From NCBI RefSeq assembly GCF_000012505.1, contig NC_007513.1:868001-932000 (forward strand): a DNA stretch of 64,000 bases, in the 5' to 3' direction. The notes beneath the pieces were generated by a model that saw nothing but the letters and a program-made list of their open reading frames with translations, had not been told where the DNA came from and did no database searches. This DNA comes from Synechococcus sp. CC9902 (GTDB lineage Bacteria > Cyanobacteriota > Cyanobacteriia > PCC-6307 > Cyanobiaceae). Positions 41,367-51,287 of this stretch are shown piece by piece (position 1 is the stretch's first letter; the number at the start of each line of letters is the position of its first letter). Both the position numbers and the translations under genes were made by a program.

Positions 41367-42962
41367 TTATGCGTTTTCTAGTTTGCCGGAGTTCATCGGG
41401 ATGAGCTGCAGCTTGGAGTCAGTGAGATGCAATGTCAGTGTCACAACACGGTGTTCAGGGGAGGGTGAGCCCGATGGCGTGGTGTTGTCTCCAGGATTGA
41501 CGCCAATGGCAGGCCATGCAGCCGCGGCGATGGAGAGCCGCAGTTGATCTCCTTCCTCCAGGGTGGCCAATAGGGGCTGTAGTTGAACGACATGCTCCAA
41601 AACCGTCTGTGCTCTGTCCCCCAGAACCCTCAGAACACCGGTGCTGAGTTGCTCGGCCGAATTGTCCCCTTTGGCGCAGCGGGAAAGACTGACGCAAAGA
41701 TCAAAGCCGGGATGATCGGCTTGAGCCCTGAGCCTGAGTTGAGGGTGGCCGAAAAGCTCGTGTTCTCTTGTAAACGGCAGGGTGTTGAACGTTGCTACGT
41801 CAGTACGACGGTCGAGTGTGGCCCTATTCGCAGGGCCAGGGTTCGGGCTGAGATGTCCGCCGATGGCGGGCATGGGGCGCCAGGGATCGTGCACGATCCA
41901 CTCCATTCCCATCCCAGAACCATCTGGTTGGAGTAATCCGTGGGTGGGATCGGTGCAGGCGAGCCCCGAACTTTGCAGTGACCACGTTTTGGTCGAAGAG
42001 GTGCATGCCTCTTGCCAGCGTGATTGTGTGATGTTCCAAAATTGCGACCCTCGAGTGGAGCCCGAGGTGTCCGCTGCCTTTAGGTGTTGGTTGAAGAAGC
42101 GCAGGAGTTGGGTTTGAACCCCTGGCCACCATTCCAAGTGTGTCGCTGGCCCCACCATGAGTTCCGGGGAACCACCAGCAGCGTTGCTGTGTTCCCAAAG
42201 CTTCAGGACCCCTGAAAGATGGGGATCCCACCATCCACCCAGCAACAACATGGGTTGCTTTAACCAGCTGGTTTGGACGGGATGGATTGGCCATTGGTCA
42301 CGATCCCTGGGGTCGCGTTGGAGCCATGTCCACGCCATACCTTCCGGATCATGCTCCTTCAGCAGTTCCGGGCCGTCTCTGAGATAAGACCCGTCTTCAA
42401 GACTGCGTCGAATGTTGTACCAGGCTTGATCATCACCGCGTCGTTTGGCCTGAAGGGCGGCTAGCTGTAGGCCCCAGCCCAGCCCGAGATGCCACCAATG
42501 GGCTCCTCCTGTACAGCTCCAGTCGTCACGTTCATCGAGTCCTGCCATCGCTGGTGCGAAGCACTCCGGTGGCAGGGAATTGGCTGGAGCGAGAAGTTGT
42601 GTAAGGCCTTGATAGGAGAAGCCGTAGCAACCCAGCTTTCCATTGCATTCGGGGAGGGCACGCACCCACGCATGGGTTGCTGCAGTGTCGTTTGCTTCTT
42701 GGGAAAACCCACGAAAGACGCCAGTGGAATCGCCTTGACCGCGCACGTCCTGAACGACAACAAGAAATCCCTGCTGGGCCCACCAGGCGGGATGGGCATA
42801 GGTCACGGTTGACGCGATGTCTCTCCCGTAGGGCTGTCGCATCAACAACGCAGGCCAAGGCCCTCCACTTTCAGGAAACCAAAGCTTGGAGATCAGGCGA
42901 ACGCCATCGGCAAGGATCAGCGCACCATCCCTCGATCGAACAGTTGGAGAATCAGCGAACAT
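41367..42962 (-). CDS. CocE/NonD family hydrolase (X-Pro dipeptidyl-peptidase S15 type)
   Basis: 531-aa alpha/beta hydrolase. The nucleophile elbow is GCYGFSYQGL (GxSYxG), the N-terminal region has MRQPYGRDIASTVTYAHPAWWAQQGFLVVVQDVRGQGDS with the oxyanion-hole Tyr, and a C-terminal jelly-roll domain follows (AQTVLEHVVQLQPLLATLEEGDQLRLSIA). CocE/NonD members hydrolyse esters or peptides; the substrate here is unknown. No signal peptide. It shares 11 bp with the small secreted-protein gene upstream. Confidence 0.85.
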   Translation of the reverse strand: MFADSPTVRSRDGALILADGVRLISKLWFPESGGPWPALLMRQPYGRDIASTVTYAHPAWWAQQGFLVVVQDVRGQGDSTGVFRGFSQEANDTAATHAWVRALPECNGKLGCYGFSYQGLTQLLAPANSLPPECFAPAMAGLDERDDWSCTGGAHWWHLGLGWGLQLAALQAKRRGDDQAWYNIRRSLEDGSYLRDGPELLKEHDPEGMAWTWLQRDPRDRDQWPIHPVQTSWLKQPMLLLGGWWDPHLSGVLKLWEHSNAAGGSPELMVGPATHLEWWPGVQTQLLRFFNQHLKAADTSGSTRGSQFWNITQSRWQEACTSSTKTWSLQSSGLACTDPTHGLLQPDGSGMGMEWIVHDPWRPMPAIGGHLSPNPGPANRATLDRRTDVATFNTLPFTREHELFGHPQLRLRAQADHPGFDLCVSLSRCAKGDNSAEQLSTGVLRVLGDRAQTVLEHVVQLQPLLATLEEGDQLRLSIAAAAWPAIGVNPGDNTTPSGSPSPEHRVVTLTLHLTDSKLQLIPMNSGKLENA

Positions 42963-43218
42963 TCGGACAATGCATGCCCACGACGTAAGTCACTAAAACT
43001 TCAGCATCGTCCTCACTCAAATTGCGACTCTTGGCAATAGAGCGGATCGATTTTTTTGAATAAGCCGATTGGCCGTTCTCATTGAGCGTTATGAAATCCC
43101 TGCACATTGCTTTGGCTTGCTGCGGATTTCTCTTGACGTCTTTCAGCAGATCAGAGCCGGCGGAAACAGCGGTGGTTTGCAGGCCAATAAGGGCCAATCC
43201 AATCAAAACGTTGCGCAT
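42952..43218 (-). CDS. Small secreted hypothetical protein, 88 aa
   Basis: The N-terminus is a signal peptide (MRNVLIGLALIGLQTTAVSAG). The mature protein is Lys/Asn-rich with two cysteines (KAMCRDFITL and VGMHCPNVR) that could form a disulfide and a helical middle (SIRSIAKSRNLSEDDAEVLVTYV). No family recognised. Its end overlaps the CocE-type gene by 11 bp, so the two are likely cotranscribed. Confidence 0.7.
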   Translation of the reverse strand: MRNVLIGLALIGLQTTAVSAGSDLLKDVKRNPQQAKAMCRDFITLNENGQSAYSKKSIRSIAKSRNLSEDDAEVLVTYVVGMHCPNVR

Positions 43219-43279
43219 CAGACCCCTAAACGCTCTCCCTCAATAAACAGTTCTTTCTGTGGGTGGGGATGGCCTGGGG

Positions 43280-43684
43280 TCAGTTCATAAGTTGTTTGGC
43301 TCGTTGAATCCAGTCTCGAGCGACGTTCAGATCGACAACGGCTTGGCGACGTGTTCCCAGGCTTCGCTCAAGCCGTCCTGTTTGTCGCATTAAGCGTTCC
43401 GGAGTGCAACTGGCCAAGGCAGAAATCGAAGCGATCCCAGCGTGCATCAGAAGAGCTGCATCCTGGGGGGGAAGGTCGAGCGCACAAACCAACGTTGCGA
43501 TGCCCCGCAATCGCTTGAGGTTGCGCGCTGATGCCAACCCACTCCGGGCAAGACGACTGAGTTGCAGCTCATCAATGGCTTGAACCTCAGGCCATGTTGT
43601 GATTCCTGCTCGCACGAGTTCTTGCTGTTCCCGTCGGAAGGACTGGGGCAGATCGTTGAAGGGCTGCGCTCTGGGCGATGTCAT
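43280..43684 (-). CDS. DUF4332 family helix-hairpin-helix-like protein
   Basis: 134-aa soluble helical protein. Two repeated units are visible: VRAGITTWPEVQAIDELQLSRLARSGLASARNLKRLRGI and LMHAGIASISALASCTPERLMRQTGRLERSL, each like a helix-hairpin-helix (SAM/HhH-type) motif as in DUF4332. The fold often binds DNA or proteins, but a target is not evident. The start overlaps the end of ycf51 by 4 bp. Confidence 0.75.
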   Translation of the reverse strand: MTSPRAQPFNDLPQSFRREQQELVRAGITTWPEVQAIDELQLSRLARSGLASARNLKRLRGIATLVCALDLPPQDAALLMHAGIASISALASCTPERLMRQTGRLERSLGTRRQAVVDLNVARDWIQRAKQLMN

Positions 43685-44133
43685 TCCGCTGAAGCGGTTT
43701 GGAAATCACGAATGGTTTCACCAAGAATCACAGGGCGTCCCAAGCCTTCTTCGACAGATTCGATTCCCCTTAATCGCACAACAACGGTGCGGCTACCTCG
43801 TCCAGATCCACGCAAATTGCCTGCGATTTGTTCAAGCGTTGGGGTGATTGTCGAAGGATCGATGTCGATTGGGATTTGCGCGACGACAAGGTCGCTGCCG
43901 TTATCAAAAACAATCGGAGCCCGCACAGCTCCCTCAATCACAACCGGCGGGGTGTAACTAACACCGAAGGCCCAGCTGCTGATGGCCAACAAAAAAGTAA
44001 AGCTGCTAATCCCCACAAGTCGGAAGCGAATGCCCCAACGAGCGAGAAATCCCACCACGGTGAGACCAGCGAGCCCGAGGCCTGTCCAGGCCAGCCATGG
44101 CGCTGCGGTGAGGAGCAGCTGATCAAGGGCCAT
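43681..44133 (-). CDS. Ycf51 family protein (DUF2518)
   Basis: 150-aa protein with two N-terminal helices (LLLTAAPWLAWTGLGLAGLTVVGFLARWGIRF and LVGISSFTFLLAISSWAFGV) and a soluble domain (VEGAVRAPIVFDNGSDLVVAQIPI). The conserved RWGIRFRLVGISSFTFLLA block identifies Ycf51. The function is unknown; it is found in cyanobacteria and some algal plastids. ATG 44133 is preferred because the membrane domain begins there. Divergent from the TamB-like gene, 66 bp away. Confidence 0.85.
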   Translation of the reverse strand: MALDQLLLTAAPWLAWTGLGLAGLTVVGFLARWGIRFRLVGISSFTFLLAISSWAFGVSYTPPVVIEGAVRAPIVFDNGSDLVVAQIPIDIDPSTITPTLEQIAGNLRGSGRGSRTVVVRLRGIESVEEGLGRPVILGETIRDFQTASAE

Positions 44134-44199
44134 CAAGTCTGGTGTCTTTTCGACAGTCTCCTTATATTGCGCCTGCTTTGGTGCCACTCGTCGCGTTTG

Positions 44200-47100
44200 A
44201 TGCGGATAACGCGGCGAAACGTCCTACCGATAGCTGGTGGATTCCTCCTAATCGGTTCAGGGGTCGTGGCGCTGCATGCCATGGATCGATGGGCTGCAGC
44301 AGAAGTTGATCGATGGCGGCCAACCCTGGAGCGCTCCCTCGCTGGCCCCATCGGCCATCCGATCCGAATTGGTGAGTACCAAGGTCTTCGTCCATGGGGA
44401 CTGGCTTTCGGTTCCAGCCGTATCTCCGCCTCCAAGCTTGATCGCTCGCAGATTCGCTTGGCTGGCTTCACGGTGAGGTTGGATCCCCTGGCCAGCTTGC
44501 GACGCTGGAAACCCGTTGTTGCTTTGCGATTTCGTGGATTAGAGGCACAGCTTCAACGCAACGAGGCTGGGCGCTATTGGACCTTTGGCGGCTCGAAAAG
44601 CAACGATCCACCCCCCAATGTTGAGCTTCGTTATTCCTTTGATGAGCCGGCGCGCTTCACCTTCCAGTCCGGTGGTGAACAACTAGCGCTTCAAAGTCGC
44701 GGAGCGATTCGACTCGATGACTCCAGTTTTCAGACGTCATCCAGCTTGAGTTGGCTTGGACAAGCGGGGACGTTGCGTTTGGACGGAAGCGGTCGTTGGG
44801 ATCGGCCCCAGTTCAACGTTCGCAGTCGTGCCAAGTCAATCCAACTCAACAGGCTTGCGGCCTTCCTGCCTTTGGCGGCAGATGTTGCTGTTGGTGGGCA
44901 GCTGGATGGAGATCTGCGGTTGCGTTGGTCTGGGAACAAGCTGGGATGCCAAGGGGAGATGCATCTCAATGCTTTTCGGGTTCAGACGGCGGTCCTCCCC
45001 ACCGAGCTTCGCTCGGGTCGGATTCGTTTGGACTGTCGACAGAATCGCGTTCAACTCACACCTGTGCAGATGTGGAGTGGCGATTTAACAGCCACGGCAT
45101 CAGGGTTTGTTGAATTCCAAAGGCGGCTGCAGTTCAAGTTGGCCGTGCGTCGCCGATCCAATGATGATGCTCTGAACGTTCAGATCGCGGGGCCATGGGC
45201 GGCTCCCACCTGGCGTGTGGGGGGTCGATTCGTACCCAACGCCACATCAACGTTGCAGGGCCCGGTTTCTCTTCAAGGGGATGGCAGGGCCGTTCTTGAT
45301 CCATCCGAGCAGCGTCGATTGGTGATTCGAAATCTGGGGTTTCAGGCACCAGGGTTGCGTTTGGCTGTCGCCGGCGAGTTGGGGCAACGCACGGAGCTTC
45401 GAAGCACTGAGTTTTTGATGCTCCCTGCGTTTTGGAAACAGGTTCCTTCCCTCCAGGCCGCGTTGGGGTCGGCGGCTCCGGTTGAAGGAGAGCTTGCGAT
45501 CAACGGGTCTGTCAGCTCCCCCGCGCTGCAACTCAACCTTGCCCAAGCCAAGAATCCGTTACTGGACCGTTGGTCGTTGAAAGCTCAATGGTCTAAGGCG
45601 CGTTCGGTGCTGGGCCTTGATCAGTTCAGCAGTCCCTTGATGCGTGCCTCCGCGGCCCTGCCTCTTGCCTGGTCTGACGGAACGCTTCAGACCGGTGACT
45701 TGCAGGCCGGGATTGAGCTCCAATCCTTCGATCTTCAACGTCTCTCCGCTTTGGTTGGGACGCCGCTGGGGGGCACCTTGTCCGTGCGCGGTCGTTTGGC
45801 CGGACCGCTGGAGGCTTTGCAGCCGAACCTCGCCATCAGCCTCGATCAACCGCGGATGAGTTCGATTGCTTTATCGGAACTCTGGAGTGGACGTCTTGAG
45901 GGGGGTGTTGGTGAAGGAGCCCAATTGGAGATGGCCTCGGCGAGTTCCTTTGCTGATGGAGCACTCACTGCCGATTTTGCTGCCAATGGCTGGCCCTCTT
46001 CCCTCCGGCTCAAGCGCGGTGTGGGCTTTCTCCGCCTGAAGGGTGATCAGCGGGGATACCGCTGGGACGCTGCCGGATTAACGCTCGATGGAATCCAGGT
46101 TGCGATCCCAACCCAACAACGCTTTGAGTCCGTTGGGGGTGAGCTCAACGGTTCTGGTCAACTGGCTTTCGCGCCGTTGAGCTTGAACGGCAGGCTCACG
46201 GTCGAGGCACCACGCATCGGGGCTCTTGCAATGCAAAAAGCCGTATTGGAGGGGGGGCTTCAGAACAGCCGGTTTGAAGCAGATGCCGTCCTCTCGCCTC
46301 TTCTTGGATCGCTCACGATCAATGCCAAGGGGGTGGTGAATGGGGCGTTGAACAGTCGGGTGGATGCCAATGGACTCGACGTGAATTGGCTTCTGGGTTT
46401 ATCCCGTCAACTGCGCGCTCCAGACCGTGTTGATGGAGTGCCTTTGGGTCGTGCTGATGATCTAGGAACTTTGGTGATTAATACGTTCGGTGGTTCGTTA
46501 GACGGCCAATTGAAGGCCCTCATCAAGGCACGTCAGGCGTTGAGGGTTTACGCCTCAGCTCACCCGGATCAAGGGCCGCAGTTGGAACGTCTTGAAGGAC
46601 GGCTCGATGCAGTTGCCACCTTGAAAGGTCCGCACTTGAAGGAGCTTGTGGCTGATGTTCAAGCCAAAGCACATCTCTGGACAGATGGTGACGATCAAGC
46701 CCAAGCTCTGCAGCTGGAACCGGTTGTAGCAACCGTGAAGGGTCCTCTCTTTGGGGGGGTGGGGAATTTCAGCTTCTTGCATCTGCCCTTTTCCTTGCTG
46801 GCGCTGATTGCCCCTGTCCCACCAATGATGAAGGGGGCCTTGGGGGCCAAGGGGAGTTATGACCTCAGGGGTGAATCGCCGCTGATTCGTTCTTCCCTCA
46901 CCTTGGAGTCAGCGACCCTTGGCGATCAGCCGCTTCGTTTTGAGCGTGATTCGCTGGTCGTCAAAGACCAAGCCCTTCGGCTGGATTTGGCCCTGAAGTG
47001 TGGTGAGAGCGATGAAGTGGTGGCGATCTATGGCGCTGTCCCGTTTGATCCTTCGTCTGAGCTCAATCTTCAGGTGGAAAGCCACGGAGATGCCTTGAAC

Positions 47101-48627
47101 CACCTGGCGGCTTTATCGGGAGGCAGCATCAAAATTCAGGCAGGCAGTACAGATCTACGTCTGATTTTGCGGGGTTCGCTGACCCAGCCTGTGGCCAATG
47201 GCTTCGTGGTGGTGTCGGACGGCAACATCACGCTGGGACAGCAGAGCGTGAGCCGAATTAATGCCTCGATGCTCTTTGATTTTGATCGTGTTGAACTTCA
47301 GCGGCTCGAGGCTCGTGTGGGTTCCGACGGCACCCTGAGCGGAGCTGGATCCATTGGCTTATTGGAAGAGAAAGTGGTGGAAAGTCCACTCACCTTTGCG
47401 CTTACGACGGCCAAGATCCGTCAGGAAATTGCGCGCTATCAGGTCGATGGAACCCTGATTGTCAAAGGGGCCTTGGCACGGCCATCGATTGGCGGTGAGC
47501 TCACCTTGTCGGATGGATTGATCACGCCGCGATCGGGGGTGTTGGCTAAATCCCGACAAGGGAGCTTGAGACCAGGCCTCTTGCCGGCTAATCAGTTCGG
47601 TGCGTCGGACGACACACCCTCCGACGTGTCCATGATCAATCTTGTGGAGGAAAAGTGGGATTTCAAGGATCCCTTGGTGTTGATGGGTCCTGGTACACCG
47701 TTGCCTGCCTCGCAAGAGCGGCTGAAGAACTTGATGCCAAACCTGTCCGCCGTGCGCCTTGAAAATCTCAGGCTGGCCTTGGGTCCGAACTTAGAGGTGA
47801 AGATGCCCCCCTTCATCAGCTTTCGTGGCGGTGGACAACTCGTACTCAATGGACCGTTGGATCCGTCACTGCAAGCGCGTGGCTTGATTCGACTGGAATC
47901 AGGTCGCGTCAGCCTGTTCACAACGACGTTCATTTTGGATTCAAAGGCGTTGAATGTGGCGGTTTTTACCCCCTCACTGGGTCTCGTTCCCTACGTCGAT
48001 GTCGCGATGAAAGCGCGTGTATCGGATGGCGTCAGCATCGGTGAGTCCGACCGAGCTACCACCTCCAATGTGTTTGAGACCAATGGACTTGGAGCACTAT
48101 CAATCGGTGGTGGGCAATTGAATCTCGTTCGCATCACCGTGGAGGCAACTGGGCGGGCCGATCGCTTGTTGGGAGATCTCCAGCTGCGTAGTGCTCCCCC
48201 CATGGGTGAAGCTGAGCTCTTGGGTTTAATCGGTGGCAACTCCTTAACCGGTTTGGCAGGAGGAGGGGGCGCGGCCTTGGCCACGGTTGTGGGGCAGTCT
48301 TTGCTGTCGCCAGTGATTGGAACGCTCACCGATGCCTTTGGGCAACGCATGCAAATCGCTCTTTTCCCCACCTATGTCACCCCTGATGTGAAATCAGAAG
48401 AGGAACGCACCTCTGGCCGAGTCCCACCCACTTTCACCGTGGTGACTGAAATTGGTTTGGATGTCAGCGACCGTGTTGACCTGTCTGTGATCGCGGCACC
48501 GAACAACTCCGATGTCCCTCCTCAGGCAACGGTGAGCTACCAACTCACCCCAAATACGAATGTGACGGGTTCGATGGATACCAATGGCACCTGGCAAAGC
48601 CAATTCCAGGTGTTCTTCCGGTTCTAA
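44200..48627 (+). CDS. TamB-like translocation/assembly module protein (DUF490)
   Basis: Giant protein (~1475 aa) with one N-terminal helix (NVLPIAGGFLLIGSGVVALHAMDRWA) and a long series of beta-rich repeats. The C-terminal ~350 residues, including LMGPGTPLPASQERLKNLMPNLSAVRLENLRLALGP and the closing ELLGLIGGNSLTGLAGGGGAALATVVGQSLLSP, match the TamB/DUF490 domain. TamB-type bridge proteins span the periplasm and are thought to move lipid or help outer-membrane biogenesis. ATG 44200 is the likely start; the longer frame back to 43828 lies over ycf51. Two bases separate the stop from the ROK kinase. Confidence 0.88.
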   Translation: MRITRRNVLPIAGGFLLIGSGVVALHAMDRWAAAEVDRWRPTLERSLAGPIGHPIRIGEYQGLRPWGLAFGSSRISASKLDRSQIRLAGFTVRLDPLASLRRWKPVVALRFRGLEAQLQRNEAGRYWTFGGSKSNDPPPNVELRYSFDEPARFTFQSGGEQLALQSRGAIRLDDSSFQTSSSLSWLGQAGTLRLDGSGRWDRPQFNVRSRAKSIQLNRLAAFLPLAADVAVGGQLDGDLRLRWSGNKLGCQGEMHLNAFRVQTAVLPTELRSGRIRLDCRQNRVQLTPVQMWSGDLTATASGFVEFQRRLQFKLAVRRRSNDDALNVQIAGPWAAPTWRVGGRFVPNATSTLQGPVSLQGDGRAVLDPSEQRRLVIRNLGFQAPGLRLAVAGELGQRTELRSTEFLMLPAFWKQVPSLQAALGSAAPVEGELAINGSVSSPALQLNLAQAKNPLLDRWSLKAQWSKARSVLGLDQFSSPLMRASAALPLAWSDGTLQTGDLQAGIELQSFDLQRLSALVGTPLGGTLSVRGRLAGPLEALQPNLAISLDQPRMSSIALSELWSGRLEGGVGEGAQLEMASASSFADGALTADFAANGWPSSLRLKRGVGFLRLKGDQRGYRWDAAGLTLDGIQVAIPTQQRFESVGGELNGSGQLAFAPLSLNGRLTVEAPRIGALAMQKAVLEGGLQNSRFEADAVLSPLLGSLTINAKGVVNGALNSRVDANGLDVNWLLGLSRQLRAPDRVDGVPLGRADDLGTLVINTFGGSLDGQLKALIKARQALRVYASAHPDQGPQLERLEGRLDAVATLKGPHLKELVADVQAKAHLWTDGDDQAQALQLEPVVATVKGPLFGGVGNFSFLHLPFSLLALIAPVPPMMKGALGAKGSYDLRGESPLIRSSLTLESATLGDQPLRFERDSLVVKDQALRLDLALKCGESDEVVAIYGAVPFDPSSELNLQVESHGDALNHLAALSGGSIKIQAGSTDLRLILRGSLTQPVANGFVVVSDGNITLGQQSVSRINASMLFDFDRVELQRLEARVGSDGTLSGAGSIGLLEEKVVESPLTFALTTAKIRQEIARYQVDGTLIVKGALARPSIGGELTLSDGLITPRSGVLAKSRQGSLRPGLLPANQFGASDDTPSDVSMINLVEEKWDFKDPLVLMGPGTPLPASQERLKNLMPNLSAVRLENLRLALGPNLEVKMPPFISFRGGGQLVLNGPLDPSLQARGLIRLESGRVSLFTTTFILDSKALNVAVFTPSLGLVPYVDVAMKARVSDGVSIGESDRATTSNVFETNGLGALSIGGGQLNLVRITVEATGRADRLLGDLQLRSAPPMGEAELLGLIGGNSLTGLAGGGGAALATVVGQSLLSPVIGTLTDAFGQRMQIALFPTYVTPDVKSEEERTSGRVPPTFTVVTEIGLDVSDRVDLSVIAAPNNSDVPPQATVSYQLTPNTNVTGSMDTNGTWQSQFQVFFRF

Positions 48628-48629
48628 CG

Positions 48630-49523
48630 ATGTCTTCTGATCAGGTGATCGGTATCGATCTGGGTGGTACGGCGATCAAGTTGGCGCGTTTCAATCGCGC
48701 TGGAGACGTCCTGGCAGAACTGCAGATTCCGACGCCCCAACCCCCAGTGCCTGGGGCGGTAACGATGGCCTTGTGCGAAGCGATCGAACAGCTGGATCCA
48801 GATCATCTCGCCGCTCTTGTCGGTGTTGGTTTGCCGGGTCCAATGGACGCGAAGGCACGGGTCGCGCGCGTTTGCATCAACCTTTCTGGCTGGGACGACG
48901 TCCCCCTAGCGGATTGGTTGGAACCTCGCTTGCAACGTCAAGTCACCCTCGCGAATGACGGAAACTGTGCCGTGGTTGGAGAAGCCTGGCTGGGGGCCGC
49001 TAAAGGGTTCGAGGATGTGGTGTTGCTCACCCTTGGTACGGGCGTTGGGGGAGGCGTGCTTTTGGGTGGTGCGTTATTCACGGGCCATAACGGTGCTGCG
49101 GCTGAGCCCGGTTTGATAGGTGTTCAGCCGGATGGCCCGCCTTGCAACAGTGGCAATCGGGGATCCTTGGAGCAGTTCGCCAGCATTGCCGCGTTGCGAC
49201 GTCTTTGTGATGTCGATCCCGAGGTGTTGAGCACGAGAGCTGACGCGGGTGATCTTGAAGCAAAGGCCATCTGGCAGCAGTACGGAACCACCCTTGGCAT
49301 TGGGATCGCGTCGTTGGTTTATGTGTTCACCCCTCAGCGCGTGCTTCTCGGCGGTGGTTTGGCAGCTGCGGCAACTCACTTCCTTCCTGCCGTTCGTCAT
49401 GAGGTGGAGGCCCGTGTTCAGGCCGTGTCACGGGAAGGGCTATCCATTGAGCCCTGTGCTCTTGGCAATGGTGCTGGGCGTCTTGGCGCTGCTCGTTTGG
49501 CGTTGCAGCGTCTTGGTGGCTGA
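48630..49523 (+). CDS. ROK-family sugar kinase without the zinc motif
   Basis: 297-aa protein. The phosphate-1 motif VIGIDLGGTAIKLA, phosphate-2/sugar region LANDGNCAVVGEAWLGAAK, LTLGTGVGGGVLLGG and HNGAAAEPGLIGV show it is a ROK kinase, likely acting on glucose or a related sugar. The usual CxCGxxGCxE zinc motif reads PPCNSGNRGSLEQ here, with two of the three cysteines gone, so zinc binding is probably lost. A separate glucokinase lies near 57 kb. The start is 2 bp after the TamB-like gene stop. Confidence 0.85.
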   Translation: MSSDQVIGIDLGGTAIKLARFNRAGDVLAELQIPTPQPPVPGAVTMALCEAIEQLDPDHLAALVGVGLPGPMDAKARVARVCINLSGWDDVPLADWLEPRLQRQVTLANDGNCAVVGEAWLGAAKGFEDVVLLTLGTGVGGGVLLGGALFTGHNGAAAEPGLIGVQPDGPPCNSGNRGSLEQFASIAALRRLCDVDPEVLSTRADAGDLEAKAIWQQYGTTLGIGIASLVYVFTPQRVLLGGGLAAAATHFLPAVRHEVEARVQAVSREGLSIEPCALGNGAGRLGAARLALQRLGG

Positions 49524-49587
49524 ACTCAGTACGTGAGATGACTCAATCGCGCTCAATCTCCGCAGACGATGATGGGGAACGTGACGC

Positions 49588-50913
49588 ATGAACGCGGCGA
49601 TGAACACCGTTCCAGAGCCTTCAGCTGAATTGCTTGCTCGGGCGGGAGCTGTGCGATTGGCCGCTGTCGAGCTTGGCCAAACCAACAACGGGCAGAGATC
49701 TCGCGCCCTTCATGCGATGGCCGATGCTTTGCAGGAGCGATCGTCATTGATCGTGGCCGCCAATGTCCAGGATTTGGAGCGCTCAGAAGCAGAAGGGCTC
49801 GCTTCAGCTCTGATGGCTCGTTTGAAGCTGGATGCCACCAAACTGCAGGCAGCGATTGATGGCGTCCGCAAAGTCGCATCGCTGCCTGATCCCCTCGGCC
49901 TTCGCCAACTCCACCGGGAGCTCGATACTGATTTGGTGTTAGAGCGCATCACGGTGCCCCTTGGCGTTGTGGGTGTGATCTTTGAAGCACGGCCCGATGC
50001 GGTGGTTCAAATTGCATCTTTGGCCATCCGCTCTGGTAACGGTGCTCTGCTGAAAGGGGGGAGTGAGGCCCGTTGCACGAACGAGGCGGTGATGGATGCG
50101 CTTAGAGCAGGCTTAGCTCGAGAAGAGAGCGATGTTTCGCCCGACGCCCTCGCTCTGCTCACGACTCGAGAGGAAAGTTTGGGACTGTTGCGTCTCGATG
50201 GGCTTGTGGACCTAATTATTCCTCGGGGAAGCAATGAGCTGGTGCGCTTCATTCAAGACAACACCCGCATTCCCGTGCTGGGTCATGCCGATGGGGTTTG
50301 TCATTTGTATGTCGATGCTGCTGCTGATGTGATGAAGGCCACCCGCGTGGCAGTGGACAGCAAAACCCAATATCCAGCGGCGTGCAATGCCATCGAAACG
50401 CTGTTGGTGCATCGCAGCATCGCCACTGCTTTTCTGGCGGCAGCTGTCCCCGCATTTCAGGCTGCAGGGGTCACGCTCCGGGGAGATGCGGAGAGCCAAT
50501 CCTTGGGGGTGAATGAGTCAGCACAGGAGGAGGACTGGTCAACGGAGTATCTCGACCTCACCCTGTCGGTGCGGGTGGTCGACGACCTGGCCTGTGCGAC
50601 TGAACACATTCGCCGCTACGGCTCTCGCCATACCGAAGTCATCCTCACAGAGGACCTCGCCACGGCTGACCGATTCTTGGCTGCAGTGGATAGTGCTGGG
50701 GTATATCACAACTGTTCCAGCCGTTTTGCCGATGGTTTTCGCTATGGGTTTGGAGCTGAAGTTGGGATCAGCACGCAAACATTGCCGCCGCGGGGCCCTG
50801 TGGGGCTCGAGGGTTTGGTGACCTATCGCTACCGACTCCGAGGGAATGGTCACATTGCGGCTGATTATGCGGCTGGACGTCGGTCGTTTACCCATCAGGA
50901 TCTGCCGCTCTGA
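49588..50913 (+). CDS. proA: Gamma-glutamyl phosphate reductase
   Basis: 441-aa NADPH-dependent enzyme that reduces glutamyl-5-phosphate in proline synthesis. The catalytic Cys lies in [16 protein letters not shown], the NADP region in [31 protein letters not shown], and [18 protein letters not shown] and [19 protein letters not shown] are conserved. Length is normal. ATG 49588 or 49600 could be the start. The TGA overlaps the folB ATG (TGATG), so translational coupling with folB is likely. Confidence 0.96.
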   Translation: MNAAMNTVPEPSAELLARAGAVRLAAVELGQTNNGQRSRALHAMADALQERSSLIVAANVQDLERSEAEGLASALMARLKLDATKLQAAIDGVRKVASLPDPLGLRQLHRELDTDLVLERITVPLGVVGVIFEARPDAVVQIASLAIRSGNGALLKGGSEARCTNEAVMDALRAGLAREESDVSPDALALLTTREESLGLLRLDGLVDLIIPRGSNELVRFIQDNTRIPVLGHADGVCHLYVDAAADVMKATRVAVDSKTQYPAACNAIETLLVHRSIATAFLAAAVPAFQAAGVTLRGDAESQSLGVNESAQEEDWSTEYLDLTLSVRVVDDLACATEHIRRYGSRHTEVILTEDLATADRFLAAVDSAGVYHNCSSRFADGFRYGFGAEVGISTQTLPPRGPVGLEGLVTYRYRLRGNGHIAADYAAGRRSFTHQDLPL

Positions 50914-51287
50914 TGGATGCCATCCAAATCCGTGATTTAGAACTGTGGGCGCATGTGGGTGTGCTTGAGCAGGAACGTCGAGATGGCCAGTGGTTTCGCT
51001 TGGACATCCAATTTCAACTGGATCTCAGTGCAGCGGCAGTGGCAGATGATTTGAGCACAAGCTTGGATTACAGCTTGGCAATTCAGGCCTTGCAAAGGCT
51101 GGCGCGGGAGATTTGTTGTCTCACGATTGAGCATTTCAGTGAACAGGTGCTCGATCGGTTGCAGGAGCTCTATGGCCCCGTCCCGATTGGGTTGCGCCTC
51201 ACAAAGTGTTCGGCGCCAGTGCCTGGATTTCATGGCCTCGTAGCCGTTGAACGCTCCCGCGCTGGTGGGATACCACCAGCGCCATGA
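50913..51287 (+). CDS. folB: Dihydroneopterin aldolase
   Basis: 124-aa enzyme splitting dihydroneopterin in folate synthesis. The family blocks IQIRDLELWAHVGVLEQERRDGQWFRLDI, TSLDYSLAIQALQRL and LRLTKCSAPVPGFHGLVAVE are visible. Length and topology are normal. It is coupled to proA by TGATG, and its stop overlaps the next start by 4 bp, so proA, folB and the hydrolase form one operon. The linkage of proline and folate genes has no obvious metabolic logic. Confidence 0.9.
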   Translation: MDAIQIRDLELWAHVGVLEQERRDGQWFRLDIQFQLDLSAAAVADDLSTSLDYSLAIQALQRLAREICCLTIEHFSEQVLDRLQELYGPVPIGLRLTKCSAPVPGFHGLVAVERSRAGGIPPAP

